Positions 26,769-34,709 of a stretch of 64,000 bases of DNA are shown here, in pieces (position 1 is the stretch's first letter; each line of letters begins with the position of its first letter). Source of the DNA: Bacteroidales bacterium (GTDB lineage: Bacteria; Bacteroidota; Bacteroidia; Bacteroidales; UBA932); NCBI GenBank assembly GCA_017437755.1, contig JAFRXI010000068.1, forward strand, positions 1 to 64,000, read 5' to 3'. The notes under the pieces were generated by a model. That model was not told the DNA's origin and made no database searches. It saw only the letters and a list, made by a program, of their open reading frames with translations. Both the position numbers and the translations under genes were made by a program.

Positions 26769-27236
26769 TCAGGGAAGCTGGGTTGAAGCCACTTTTTCTG
26801 TCTGCGCGGCCCTGAAGGCGTCGTATTTTCCGGCCAGTTCCGAATCTCCGAGCGAGAGGATGGAAACCGCAAGGAGAGCCGCGTTCTTTGCCCCGTCGAT
26901 GGCAACGGTCGCAACCGGAACGCCCGACGGCATCTGGACCGTGGAAAGCAGGGAATCCAGCCCGTCGAGAGTCTTTGAACGGACCGGGATACCGATTACC
27001 GGAAGCGGTGTCAGGCCGGCAATCACCCCGGCAAGGTGGGCGGCTCCGCCCGCTCCTGCGATTATGATCTTCACGCCCCTGTCCCTGGCCGACGAAACAT
27101 ATTCCATCAGCAGCCTGGGCGCCCTGTGGGCACTGATCACTTTTTTCTCATAAGGAATCCCGAAGGCCTCCAGCGTTTCGCAAGCAGCTGACATCACTCC
27201 CCAGTCGCTTGCAGAACCCATCAATACACTAACCAT
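26769..27236 (-). CDS. purE: N5-carboxyaminoimidazole ribonucleotide mutase
   Basis: 155 residues. Contains the class I PurE signature: MGSASDWGVM at the start, KKVISAHRAPR around residue 36, and IAGAGGAAHLAGVIAGLTPLP, in which GGAAHL and the SAH of SAHR are substrate-binding. It rearranges N5-CAIR to CAIR; the partner PurK is not in the window. It is the first pur gene of the leftward cluster and starts 28 bp after the DUF5715 stop; no clear TAnnTTTG is visible in that gap. Confidence 0.95.
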   Translation of the reverse strand: MVSVLMGSASDWGVMSAACETLEAFGIPYEKKVISAHRAPRLLMEYVSSARDRGVKIIIAGAGGAAHLAGVIAGLTPLPVIGIPVRSKTLDGLDSLLSTVQMPSGVPVATVAIDGAKNAALLAVSILSLGDSELAGKYDAFRAAQTEKVASTQLP

Positions 27237-27264
27237 AACTGAACTACTAATATATTACTTTATC

Positions 27265-27957
27265 CTATTTCAACCGGGTGGTCACATGGAAGCATGGCTG
27301 TTTCCGCTCATGCTTGACGTAACACTTCCCTTCTTTCTTAAGGTCCCTGAGGACGGCTCCAAGCACCAGCTTCAAGGTGTCGGGCGATACGTCCTGATAG
27401 GTCATCCGCTTTGCCTTCCTCCCCTCCGGGAGCACCTTGTCGTATCGGTAATATGCTATGTCAAAGGTGGTTCCGTAACAATGGGAGGAGTTGTCGGAGG
27501 CGTTGATGTTGCCGCTTTTCCGCAGCTTGAGCACATCGCTTTCAGTCCTCATGACCGAGGTCACTATAATACGGTAAGGGTTCAGTCCCTTGGCGGAAAG
27601 GGAGTCCCTGAAATTCTCGCCTATCATGGTAAGGAGCCGGTCGCCTCCCTTTGTAAGGAACGGTATGGAATGAGTGAGACTGTCTATCCTGTACAGCCGG
27701 TTGGATGATATTTCCACCAGCGACTTTTTCATGGACTCGGCCTCCTCACGGCCCTTTATGGGCTTTACCCCCACCGCCTGGGCGGTTTCCAGATGCAGGG
27801 GGTTCAGGTCGTTGAATTCCCTTGAAAAGTTGATTGGACGGATGTTGTGCGGAGTATTGCGGACGAGCTCGGGGCCGCGGCATCTGCAGGAGACTATTCC
27901 GAGAACCGCAGCAAGCACCGCGAATCCCCTTGCAAGGTTTGGAATAACTCGATACAT
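27265..27957 (-). CDS. DUF5715 family lipoprotein-like protein
   Basis: 230 residues from ATG 27957; the open frame continues upstream but the -7 box 4 nt before this ATG and the signal sequence (GFAVLAAVLGIVSCRC) fix the start. The core has TSVMRTESDVLKLRKSGN, then SSHCYGTTFDIAY and, near the C-terminus, KQPCFHVTTR. The His/Asp/His spacing resembles the SxHxxGxAxD and HV motifs of M15/VanY D,D-carboxypeptidases, so a peptidoglycan peptidase role is a reasonable inference, not shown. Divergent from the DUF5686 gene. Confidence 0.75.
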   Translation of the reverse strand: MYRVIPNLARGFAVLAAVLGIVSCRCRGPELVRNTPHNIRPINFSREFNDLNPLHLETAQAVGVKPIKGREEAESMKKSLVEISSNRLYRIDSLTHSIPFLTKGGDRLLTMIGENFRDSLSAKGLNPYRIIVTSVMRTESDVLKLRKSGNINASDNSSHCYGTTFDIAYYRYDKVLPEGRKAKRMTYQDVSPDTLKLVLGAVLRDLKKEGKCYVKHERKQPCFHVTTRLK

Positions 27958-27961
27958 ACTG

Positions 27962-27969
27962 CAAATATA
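27962..27969 (-). promoter_or_regulatory. -7 box 4 nt before the DUF5715 ATG
   Basis: Minus strand TATATTTG-CAGT-ATG. It lies 14 bp from the mirror-image plus-strand box at 27984, so the two promoters must compete for the same DNA. Confidence 0.6.
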
Positions 27970-27983
27970 GCAAGAAGATTTGC

Positions 27984-27991
27984 TATATTTG
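27984..27991 (+). promoter_or_regulatory. -7 box 9 nt before the DUF5686 ATG
   Basis: TATATTTG followed by CATTTCGGA and ATG 28001. The expected start of transcription is within a few bases of the start codon. Confidence 0.6.
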
Positions 27992-28000
27992 CATTTCGGA

Positions 28001-30487
28001 ATGAAAAAAACAGTCATAATATCACTGTTACTTCTATTTGCCGGAGTATTGAGCGCCCAAACCACCAAGGTTAAGGGACGGGTGACCGACAAGGAAACCG
28101 GAGAAGGGATCCCGTTCGCCGCCGTTCTGTTTGAAGGAACCCTGAACGGAGTCTCCACCGACATGGAGGGTTATTACTCCTATGAAACCAGGAACCCCGG
28201 CTCCGACATCCTTGTGGCCCAGATCATCGGATATGAGACGCAGTCATTCCGGATAGTCAAGGGCTCTTTCTCGCAGGTCAATTTCTCCCTGATGCCCGTC
28301 AAGAGGGAACTGACCGCTTCGTTCGTCAAGGCCGACAACCGGTATATCAAATGGATGCTGTCAAAGATCGACGAGCACCGGGACCGCAACGATCCTGAAA
28401 AAAGGCCCGAGTACAGCTGCAAACTGTACACGAAGCTGGAACTGGACATGGTCAACCCCCGGAACCCCATAAACAAGGCGCTGATCCCATCCAAGTTCGA
28501 CTTCATCTACGAATACATGGACACCTCCGTGGTTTCCGGCCTCCCATATCTTCCTGCGATGATCTCGGAGAGTACCGTACACCGCTTCCACAGGAAGAGT
28601 CCGGCCCTGGACAAGGAGATTATCGAGGCCAGCCGGATATCCGGCTTCTCCCGCGACAACGCCCTGCAGCAGTTCACCGGCTCCCTCCATCTCAGGAACA
28701 ACTTCTACGACAGCCATATAAACATATTCGACGTCAACATCCCATCCCCGCTGATGAAGGGCGGCCTGCTCTATTACAATTATTATATCATAGACAGCCT
28801 CCAGGTCGACGGGCGCAAGACCTACAAGATACGTTTCCATCCCAAGAAGATGGTCTCCTCCGCCACATTCGACGGGGAACTCCTCCTCGACTCCGAGGAC
28901 TTTGCCCTCAGGTCGATCAGGGCCAAACTCCAGAAGGACGGAACCATCAACTGGCTGAGGGACCTCGTGATAGAGGCGGAGAACCGCCGCCTTCCCGACA
29001 GTACATGGTTCTACGAGCGCAGCAAGTTCTACGCCGACTTCTCTGTCACCCTCCGCGACTCATCCAAGATGATGGCCTTCCTCGGGAACCGGGAAATGTA
29101 CTATTTCGAACCCGAATTCAACGTGACCGACTGGAGCAAGCTCGACGACAACGTGGACCAGGTGCACGTTGTGAAGGACGCTGCCGCCAAGGACGATTCC
29201 TATTGGGAAAAGGCCAGGCCATACAACCTCACCCCAAAGGAACAGGGCATCTACAACATGGTGGACTCGGTGCAGAACGTGCCCCTTTACAAGAACATGT
29301 ACAATTTCTTCAACATGCTTGCAACGGGCTACTGGGACACCAAGTACATCGGTTTGGGACCTTACCATTCGGTTTTCACCTTCAACGGATACGAGGGGGT
29401 GCGTCTGCAGGCCGGCCTCAGGACCACCAAGGAATTCAGCCGGAAGATGAGGTTCACCGTATTCGGGGCTTACGGGTTCAGGGACAAGGCAGCCAAATAC
29501 GGCGGCAAGGCCGAATTCATGTTCGGCACCGAACCGTGGAGGAAACTTACGCTGACGGCAAAGAAGGATGTTGTCCAGCTGGGCAGCGGGACATCGGCAA
29601 TCGACTACGAGAGCAATATCTTCAAGTCCATACTCCGCACCGGCGACACCCACAAGATGAGCCCCATAACGGAGTTTTCCGTCCGTTACGACCACGAATT
29701 CACCTCCGGGATAAATGCCTCGGCTTCACTGGAATCCATGCGGATATACGATACATGGGCGGTTCCTTTCGACACCCCTGACGGCGGTCACCTCAGGAGC
29801 ATCTCATCCAACCAGGCGCACCTCCAGATGCGGTTTTCCTGGAAGGAGACATGGACCAGGGGGGTATTTGCAAAGCAGTCCATGCACACCAAGTTCCCGG
29901 TCCTGACATTCGACGTAGTGGGCGCCCTGAAGGGTATCACACGCGACGACTATTCCTTCCTCCGCACGGAGTTCAGCCTGAAATACAAGATGAACCTGGC
30001 GCCCGCCGGCTTCTCGTTCATCAGGATGAATGCCGGACATATCATGGGGAAGGTCCCCTATCCCCTTCTGAAACTGCATGAAGGCAACAACTCGTTCTTC
30101 TACGACAAGAACGCCTTTGCATGCATGGACTATTACGAATTTGCCTCGGATACCTGGGCCTCGCTGATATGGGAGCATAACTTCAACGGATTCTTCCTGG
30201 GTAAGATACCCCTTCTCCGAAAACTCCAGTGGAGGGAGGCCGTGGTGCTGAGGACGGCCTGGGGCACCCTTTCCAAGGCTAACGACGGTACCCGCAGCCT
30301 CGGGGCCGGATCCGATGCAACCCTCCTTTTCCCGGAAGGCATGACCAGTCTCAAAACCCCTTACATCGAAACCGGGGTGGGCATCACGAATATACTCAGG
30401 CTCCTGAGGGTAGACATCGCATGGAGGCTTACTCACGTCAAGCGCTCGCCGTTTGCAGTCACCTTCGGCCTGGATGTAAGGTTCTAG
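28001..30487 (+). CDS. DUF5686 outer-membrane protein with CarboxypepD-like domain
   Basis: 828 residues from ATG 28001. Signal peptide (IISLLLLFAGVLSAQ), then a carboxypeptidase-like regulatory domain (KVKGRVTDKETGEGIPFAAV, residues about 22-105) and the long DUF5686 region, whose second half is rich in alternating polar/aromatic strands (GVRLQAGLRTT, KMRFTVFGAYGF, VTFGLDVRF at the end with terminal Phe), typical of an outer-membrane barrel. Its role is not known. The final TAG overlaps the convergent DUF4249 stop within a CTAG. Confidence 0.88.
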   Translation: MKKTVIISLLLLFAGVLSAQTTKVKGRVTDKETGEGIPFAAVLFEGTLNGVSTDMEGYYSYETRNPGSDILVAQIIGYETQSFRIVKGSFSQVNFSLMPVKRELTASFVKADNRYIKWMLSKIDEHRDRNDPEKRPEYSCKLYTKLELDMVNPRNPINKALIPSKFDFIYEYMDTSVVSGLPYLPAMISESTVHRFHRKSPALDKEIIEASRISGFSRDNALQQFTGSLHLRNNFYDSHINIFDVNIPSPLMKGGLLYYNYYIIDSLQVDGRKTYKIRFHPKKMVSSATFDGELLLDSEDFALRSIRAKLQKDGTINWLRDLVIEAENRRLPDSTWFYERSKFYADFSVTLRDSSKMMAFLGNREMYYFEPEFNVTDWSKLDDNVDQVHVVKDAAAKDDSYWEKARPYNLTPKEQGIYNMVDSVQNVPLYKNMYNFFNMLATGYWDTKYIGLGPYHSVFTFNGYEGVRLQAGLRTTKEFSRKMRFTVFGAYGFRDKAAKYGGKAEFMFGTEPWRKLTLTAKKDVVQLGSGTSAIDYESNIFKSILRTGDTHKMSPITEFSVRYDHEFTSGINASASLESMRIYDTWAVPFDTPDGGHLRSISSNQAHLQMRFSWKETWTRGVFAKQSMHTKFPVLTFDVVGALKGITRDDYSFLRTEFSLKYKMNLAPAGFSFIRMNAGHIMGKVPYPLLKLHEGNNSFFYDKNAFACMDYYEFASDTWASLIWEHNFNGFFLGKIPLLRKLQWREAVVLRTAWGTLSKANDGTRSLGAGSDATLLFPEGMTSLKTPYIETGVGITNILRLLRVDIAWRLTHVKRSPFAVTFGLDVRF

Positions 30488-31587
30488 TAATAAATTACTT
30501 CCCGTCCTACTACCCCAAATCTTTCCAGCGACACCGCCATTTCGCTGACCGACGCCACGCTCACCACCCCAATCCCGCCGGAAACGTTCGTCGGGAGCGA
30601 CGTGGGCTCGATTATGAACGACGAATCATATCCGTAGGCCTGGAAATTATTGATGGCCTTCAGGTAGTTGAATTCAATCCTGTCTATGGTCATCAGACGG
30701 AAGACTGTCTCCCCCACCATGTCAACCGACGACGCATACAGCATTGCGCCCGTGTCCGGGTCCCTGAACACGAAATATGCATATTGATAGCCGACCTTCA
30801 TAACATGGGTCCGGACAGTCCGTCCCGAATCCGGGAAGAGCCTGTCGGAGAACACATTCATTGAATTGACGGGAGTAAAGTCGGCGAGTATGTTGTCGTC
30901 CGTCATGGAAGGATATCCGTCCAGCAGGACAGGATCCGAAAACACATAATAGTCAATTGGTTCCTCGATATATTCCGTGATGTCATCCCGAACCTTCATC
31001 CCGTCCTGCTCAAAATGGCCCGTGACCGTCTTCCTCTCTATCATCTCCACCCGGTAATAGGTATCTTCCCCATCCACGTCCCTCAGGGCGGCAGAGTATT
31101 CCAAAAAACCGGACATTTCCCCGAGAATGTCCTTCCTGTTTACCGACATGGTGTCCAGCTTTTCCACGGTTCCCGGATCGGGGACGACAGTCTGGGCCAG
31201 TGCGGTCCGGCCGTCATACTCGACCCTTATCCCAACACGGTCGCCCGGTTTGAAAACATGATCGAACAGGTATCTGGCCTGCTCCCGGTAATGCCATTCG
31301 TTGGAGTAATGGTTGCCGTGTGCATCCACAAAATCTTCCTTTTCCTCCTGAATGGCCTTGCAGACCTCGTCACCGTTCACCAGGATGGTGACTTCCGCAC
31401 CCTCCAGGCCCTTCACCTCCTGCCTGTAACCCTTTGAGACAAACACCGTGTGCGATTCCGCTGCGGTGCTTGTCTGCATGTTGACCACTATCTCGTACGA
31501 TGTGTCGTCGTCCAGATATTCAATCACACCCGTGCACGAGACCGTCGCGAGGATGGTGAGTGCTATATATATATTGTTGATTCTCAT
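30484..31587 (-). CDS. DUF4249 family lipoprotein
   Basis: 367 residues; lipobox ILATVSC puts the lipidated Cys at 18. The body (GAEVTILVNGDEVC, FKPGDRVGIRVEYDGRTA, VPDPGTVEKLDT) matches DUF4249, beta-rich lipoproteins encoded next to TonB receptors in Bacteroidota. By analogy it is probably a surface partner of the receptor upstream, which ends 5 bp before this start. Ligand unknown. Confidence 0.85.
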   Translation of the reverse strand: MRINNIYIALTILATVSCTGVIEYLDDDTSYEIVVNMQTSTAAESHTVFVSKGYRQEVKGLEGAEVTILVNGDEVCKAIQEEKEDFVDAHGNHYSNEWHYREQARYLFDHVFKPGDRVGIRVEYDGRTALAQTVVPDPGTVEKLDTMSVNRKDILGEMSGFLEYSAALRDVDGEDTYYRVEMIERKTVTGHFEQDGMKVRDDITEYIEEPIDYYVFSDPVLLDGYPSMTDDNILADFTPVNSMNVFSDRLFPDSGRTVRTHVMKVGYQYAYFVFRDPDTGAMLYASSVDMVGETVFRLMTIDRIEFNYLKAINNFQAYGYDSSFIIEPTSLPTNVSGGIGVVSVASVSEMAVSLERFGVVGREVIYY

Positions 31588-31592
31588 TTGTT

Positions 31593-34037
31593 TCAGAACT
31601 TGAAGGTGTAACTGATCGACGGCAGTATCGGGAGGATGGTGATCTTTTTCAGCGCCGGGCGGCTGGTGGTCTCACCGGTCTGGGCATCGTAAATCTGGTC
31701 GTACGAGACAAAGACGAAATTGGGGTTCTTGTAATTGTAGAGGTTGTAGACGCTGAAATTCCAGATGCCTTCCCCGCGCCTTTTGTGGGGACGATGCACG
31801 TTCAGCCCCACGTTCATCCTGTGGCTCGGAGGTAGGCGGTAATTGTTCCTGTGGGAGATGTAGTCAGCGCTTATAACCTCGTCCCGGTCAGGGAGAAGCA
31901 CCGCCGTGGTCTTTTCCGGAAGCGTGGTGGTGCCTCCGGAGGCAAACGAACAGGTGGCGTTGAGTTCCAGCCGTGGCGTGAATTCGTAGTTGAACGAGAT
32001 GTCAAGGCTGTGCCTGCGGTCGTATTTGTACGGGAACCTCTCCCCGTGATTTATGTTTCCTTCCGGGAACAGCCGGTCGCTCTTTGCGAGGGTATAGGCA
32101 ATCCATCCCGTGGCCTTCCCGGTGGTCTTCTGGATGAAGAATTCCACGCCCATGGCCCTTCCCTTCCCCATTTCCACCTTCTCCTCCCAGCAGCCGCTGT
32201 TGCCCAGCAGAAGGGTGCCGTCCTTGTATTCCAGGATGTTGTTCATGGCCTTGTAGTAGCCTTCAACGGAGAATTCCCATCCCTTGAGGCCGTCGTAATA
32301 GGTCCCGGCGGAGAACTGGTCCGAGGTCACCGGACGGATGTTTCTGGTTATAGGCACCCAAAGGTCCACGGGAAGGGAAATCTGAGCCGAGCTGAGCAGG
32401 TGGACGTACTGTGCCATCCTGGCATACCCCGCCTTGAACGAGACCCCGCAGTCCAGGGAGAATTTGGAAGAAACCCTGGGCTGGACGCTGATGTAGGGTT
32501 TTCCGTCAGCCACGAAGAGCGCGATATGGACGCCCGGGTTGACGGTGACATGCCGCCCCAGGGACCAGTCGTCCTCCGCGTAGACGGAGAGTTCATGCCC
32601 GCGATAACGCTTGTTGTCTATGAAGTTAAGCGTGGTATCCGTCGCTTCCATGCCGTTGCCGTAGCTCTGTTCCAATGCCGTGAGGGTCTCCGGAATGAAG
32701 GTATGGTAAATGTATTCCCCGCCGAATTTCACAAGGTAGGACGGATTGGGGGTGAAGTCCAGGTCCATCCTGGCGCTGAGGTCCCTGATTCCGGAATTGA
32801 ACGTCAGATTATAGTTTTCCTTGTATTTCACCCCGTTGCGCTTTCCTTTCTCGAACGATTCGCTGCCCATCGACATCTTGTAACGGTTATAGGCTACCGT
32901 GGCGTTGGAAAACAGGCGGTTGGAGAAAATGTGGTTCCAGCGTAACGAGCCCACGGTATTGCCCCAGTGAAGGTCCATCCCCTCGCGCGAGGAACAGGAG
33001 TAGTCGGTCCTGGATCCGTCGTCGTAGATCTCGTACCCCTCCCAGTCGTAATATTCCTTGTAGAGGAACTTGTCCCTGCCGTGGTAGGCCCCTAAAAAGA
33101 AGCGGTCCCTGTCGCTCAGGCGCCAGGTGACCTTGCCGGTGAGGTCGTAGAAATAATAATTTGCGTAAGTGTCCTTCAGAATGGCCCTGATGACAGGGGC
33201 AAAGACAGCGGTGTGCATGCCGCGGGCGCTGAGGCTGTAACTGAGCCTGTCCTTGAGGATTGGGCCCTCCAGATGCAGTTTGTCGCTGATCAGTCCTATT
33301 CCCAGCGAGCCGTGCGTTTCCTTCATGTTGCCGTCGTTGGTGCGGATGTCCAGTATGCTGGATGTACGGCCGCCGTAACGGGCCGGGAAGGAGCCCTTGT
33401 AGAGGGTGACCTTCTTCACCGCCTCGCTCTGGAAGACCGAGAACAGGCCCATCATGTGGTCCACGTTGTAGATGGGTACTCCGTCCATCAGTATCAGGTT
33501 CTCGTCGGGCCCGCCTCCGCGGACATAAAGTCCTGTGAATCCTTCATTTCCGCCCTGGACGCCAGGCATCATCTGGATTGCCTTGAGCACGTCGGACTCC
33601 CCGAAGAGTACCGGAGTGTTCCGGATCTGGGCGAGCGGGACCTCCATCGCACCGAGGTAGGTGGACTGGATTCCGGCGTCGCGGCTGGCCACCACAACGG
33701 ATTCCCTGATTGCCGCCGAGGGGTCCAGAGCCACGTTTATGACGGTGTCACGAACCAGCCTTACTGTCTCCACAACCATTCCGTATCCAACGTAACTGTA
33801 TTGTATTGAAGTATTTCCGGAAGGGATGGTAAGGGAATAATAGCCATAGGAGTTGGTTACCGCCCCTATCCGGGAGCCGCTTCCGTCAACGGAAACCGCA
33901 CCGGCGCCGATCAGCGTCTCGCCTGTTGCGGAATCGGTAATGTATCCGCTAACGGTAACCCGTCTTCCCTGGGCATTAAGGGCAAGGGAAGGGAGAATCA
34001 ACAGTGAAACAGCCAGGGCCCAAAAACGACTGATCAT
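31593..34037 (-). CDS. TonB-dependent receptor with CarboxypepD-like domain
   Basis: 814 residues: signal peptide ending LPSLALNAQ, a carboxypeptidase-like regulatory domain (VSGYITDSATGETLIGAGAV, to about residue 105), plug domain (MMPGVQGGNEGFTGLYVRGG, LILMDGVPIYNVDHMMG) and a 22-strand-type barrel ending SISYTFKF with a terminal Phe. It imports a substrate across the outer membrane using TonB. It lacks a SusD partner and is instead paired with DUF4249. The ATG overlaps the TrmO stop (ATGA). Confidence 0.93.
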   Translation of the reverse strand: MISRFWALAVSLLILPSLALNAQGRRVTVSGYITDSATGETLIGAGAVSVDGSGSRIGAVTNSYGYYSLTIPSGNTSIQYSYVGYGMVVETVRLVRDTVINVALDPSAAIRESVVVASRDAGIQSTYLGAMEVPLAQIRNTPVLFGESDVLKAIQMMPGVQGGNEGFTGLYVRGGGPDENLILMDGVPIYNVDHMMGLFSVFQSEAVKKVTLYKGSFPARYGGRTSSILDIRTNDGNMKETHGSLGIGLISDKLHLEGPILKDRLSYSLSARGMHTAVFAPVIRAILKDTYANYYFYDLTGKVTWRLSDRDRFFLGAYHGRDKFLYKEYYDWEGYEIYDDGSRTDYSCSSREGMDLHWGNTVGSLRWNHIFSNRLFSNATVAYNRYKMSMGSESFEKGKRNGVKYKENYNLTFNSGIRDLSARMDLDFTPNPSYLVKFGGEYIYHTFIPETLTALEQSYGNGMEATDTTLNFIDNKRYRGHELSVYAEDDWSLGRHVTVNPGVHIALFVADGKPYISVQPRVSSKFSLDCGVSFKAGYARMAQYVHLLSSAQISLPVDLWVPITRNIRPVTSDQFSAGTYYDGLKGWEFSVEGYYKAMNNILEYKDGTLLLGNSGCWEEKVEMGKGRAMGVEFFIQKTTGKATGWIAYTLAKSDRLFPEGNINHGERFPYKYDRRHSLDISFNYEFTPRLELNATCSFASGGTTTLPEKTTAVLLPDRDEVISADYISHRNNYRLPPSHRMNVGLNVHRPHKRRGEGIWNFSVYNLYNYKNPNFVFVSYDQIYDAQTGETTSRPALKKITILPILPSISYTFKF

Positions 34038-34708
34038 ATTATCCTGGTTATTATCAATTTGTTCCCGCTTACAGTGAAATGCACGTCGTGACCGGCGAAT
34101 ACCAAGGCAAACGGTTTATCCGGATGATAGGCCGGACGCGGGTCCAGCGACAGCAGTTCCACCAGAGTGGCGGTTTCCTGCGGCGAAAACGGATTGTCGA
34201 CCTCCGGGGCTAATGCAACTTTCAGCACCGGCTCCGGCCTTGACGGGGCAAAGCCTGAAACTGCATCAGGCCAGGAATCGGCATAGGCCACATAGGGCTT
34301 GATATCAAAGACCGGCGTGCCGTCCACAAGGTCGGCGCCCCTGACCTTGATTACCGGCCCTTCAGGGGTTTCCAGGTCTATTCCGGCAATCTCCAGACAA
34401 CTCAGTCCCAATGGATTGGGCCGGAAGGGCGACCGAGTTGCAAAGACTCCCATCCATGTATTTCCGCCCAGCCTCGGGGGCCTTACAAGCGGCTGCCAAT
34501 CCCCCGGTTTCCTGGCGGGATTCTTTGAGAATCCCCATATAAGCCATATCCTGGAAAAGCCCTCCAGTCCCCTGAGTGAGCCGGAATTCCTGTAGGCGGG
34601 TTCAAAGACGATACGCCCCTCGAGCGAACCGGCTATCCCGCCCTGCCTGGGGACTCCGAACTTGGTCCCGATCTGTCCGTGATAATATGCGATTGGGGTT
34701 ATTTCCAT
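34034..34708 (-). CDS. trmO: tRNA m6t6A37 methyltransferase TrmO
   Basis: 224 residues from ATG 34708 (MEITPIAYYHGQIGTKFGVP); the open frame extends 25 codons farther but those lie in the ABC gene. TrmO/UPF0066 features: PRQGGIAGSLEGRI, GLEGFSRIWLIWGF, GVFATRSPFRPNPLGLSC, DLVDGTPVFDIKPYV, and the C-terminal domain with DPRPAYHPDKPF. It methylates t6A37 of tRNA-Thr using SAM. The start is 1 bp after the ABC gene stop and its stop overlaps the receptor start, so all are translated as one message. Confidence 0.93.
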   Translation of the reverse strand: MEITPIAYYHGQIGTKFGVPRQGGIAGSLEGRIVFEPAYRNSGSLRGLEGFSRIWLIWGFSKNPARKPGDWQPLVRPPRLGGNTWMGVFATRSPFRPNPLGLSCLEIAGIDLETPEGPVIKVRGADLVDGTPVFDIKPYVAYADSWPDAVSGFAPSRPEPVLKVALAPEVDNPFSPQETATLVELLSLDPRPAYHPDKPFALVFAGHDVHFTVSGNKLIITRII

Positions 34709-34709
34709 G

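Noticed and set aside
27958-28164. Upstream extension of the DUF5715 frame
   Set aside because: Would cross two promoters and the start of the divergent gene; the signal sequence begins at 27957.
31851-32945. 364-codon frame opposite the TonB receptor
   Set aside because: Shadow of a clear receptor gene.
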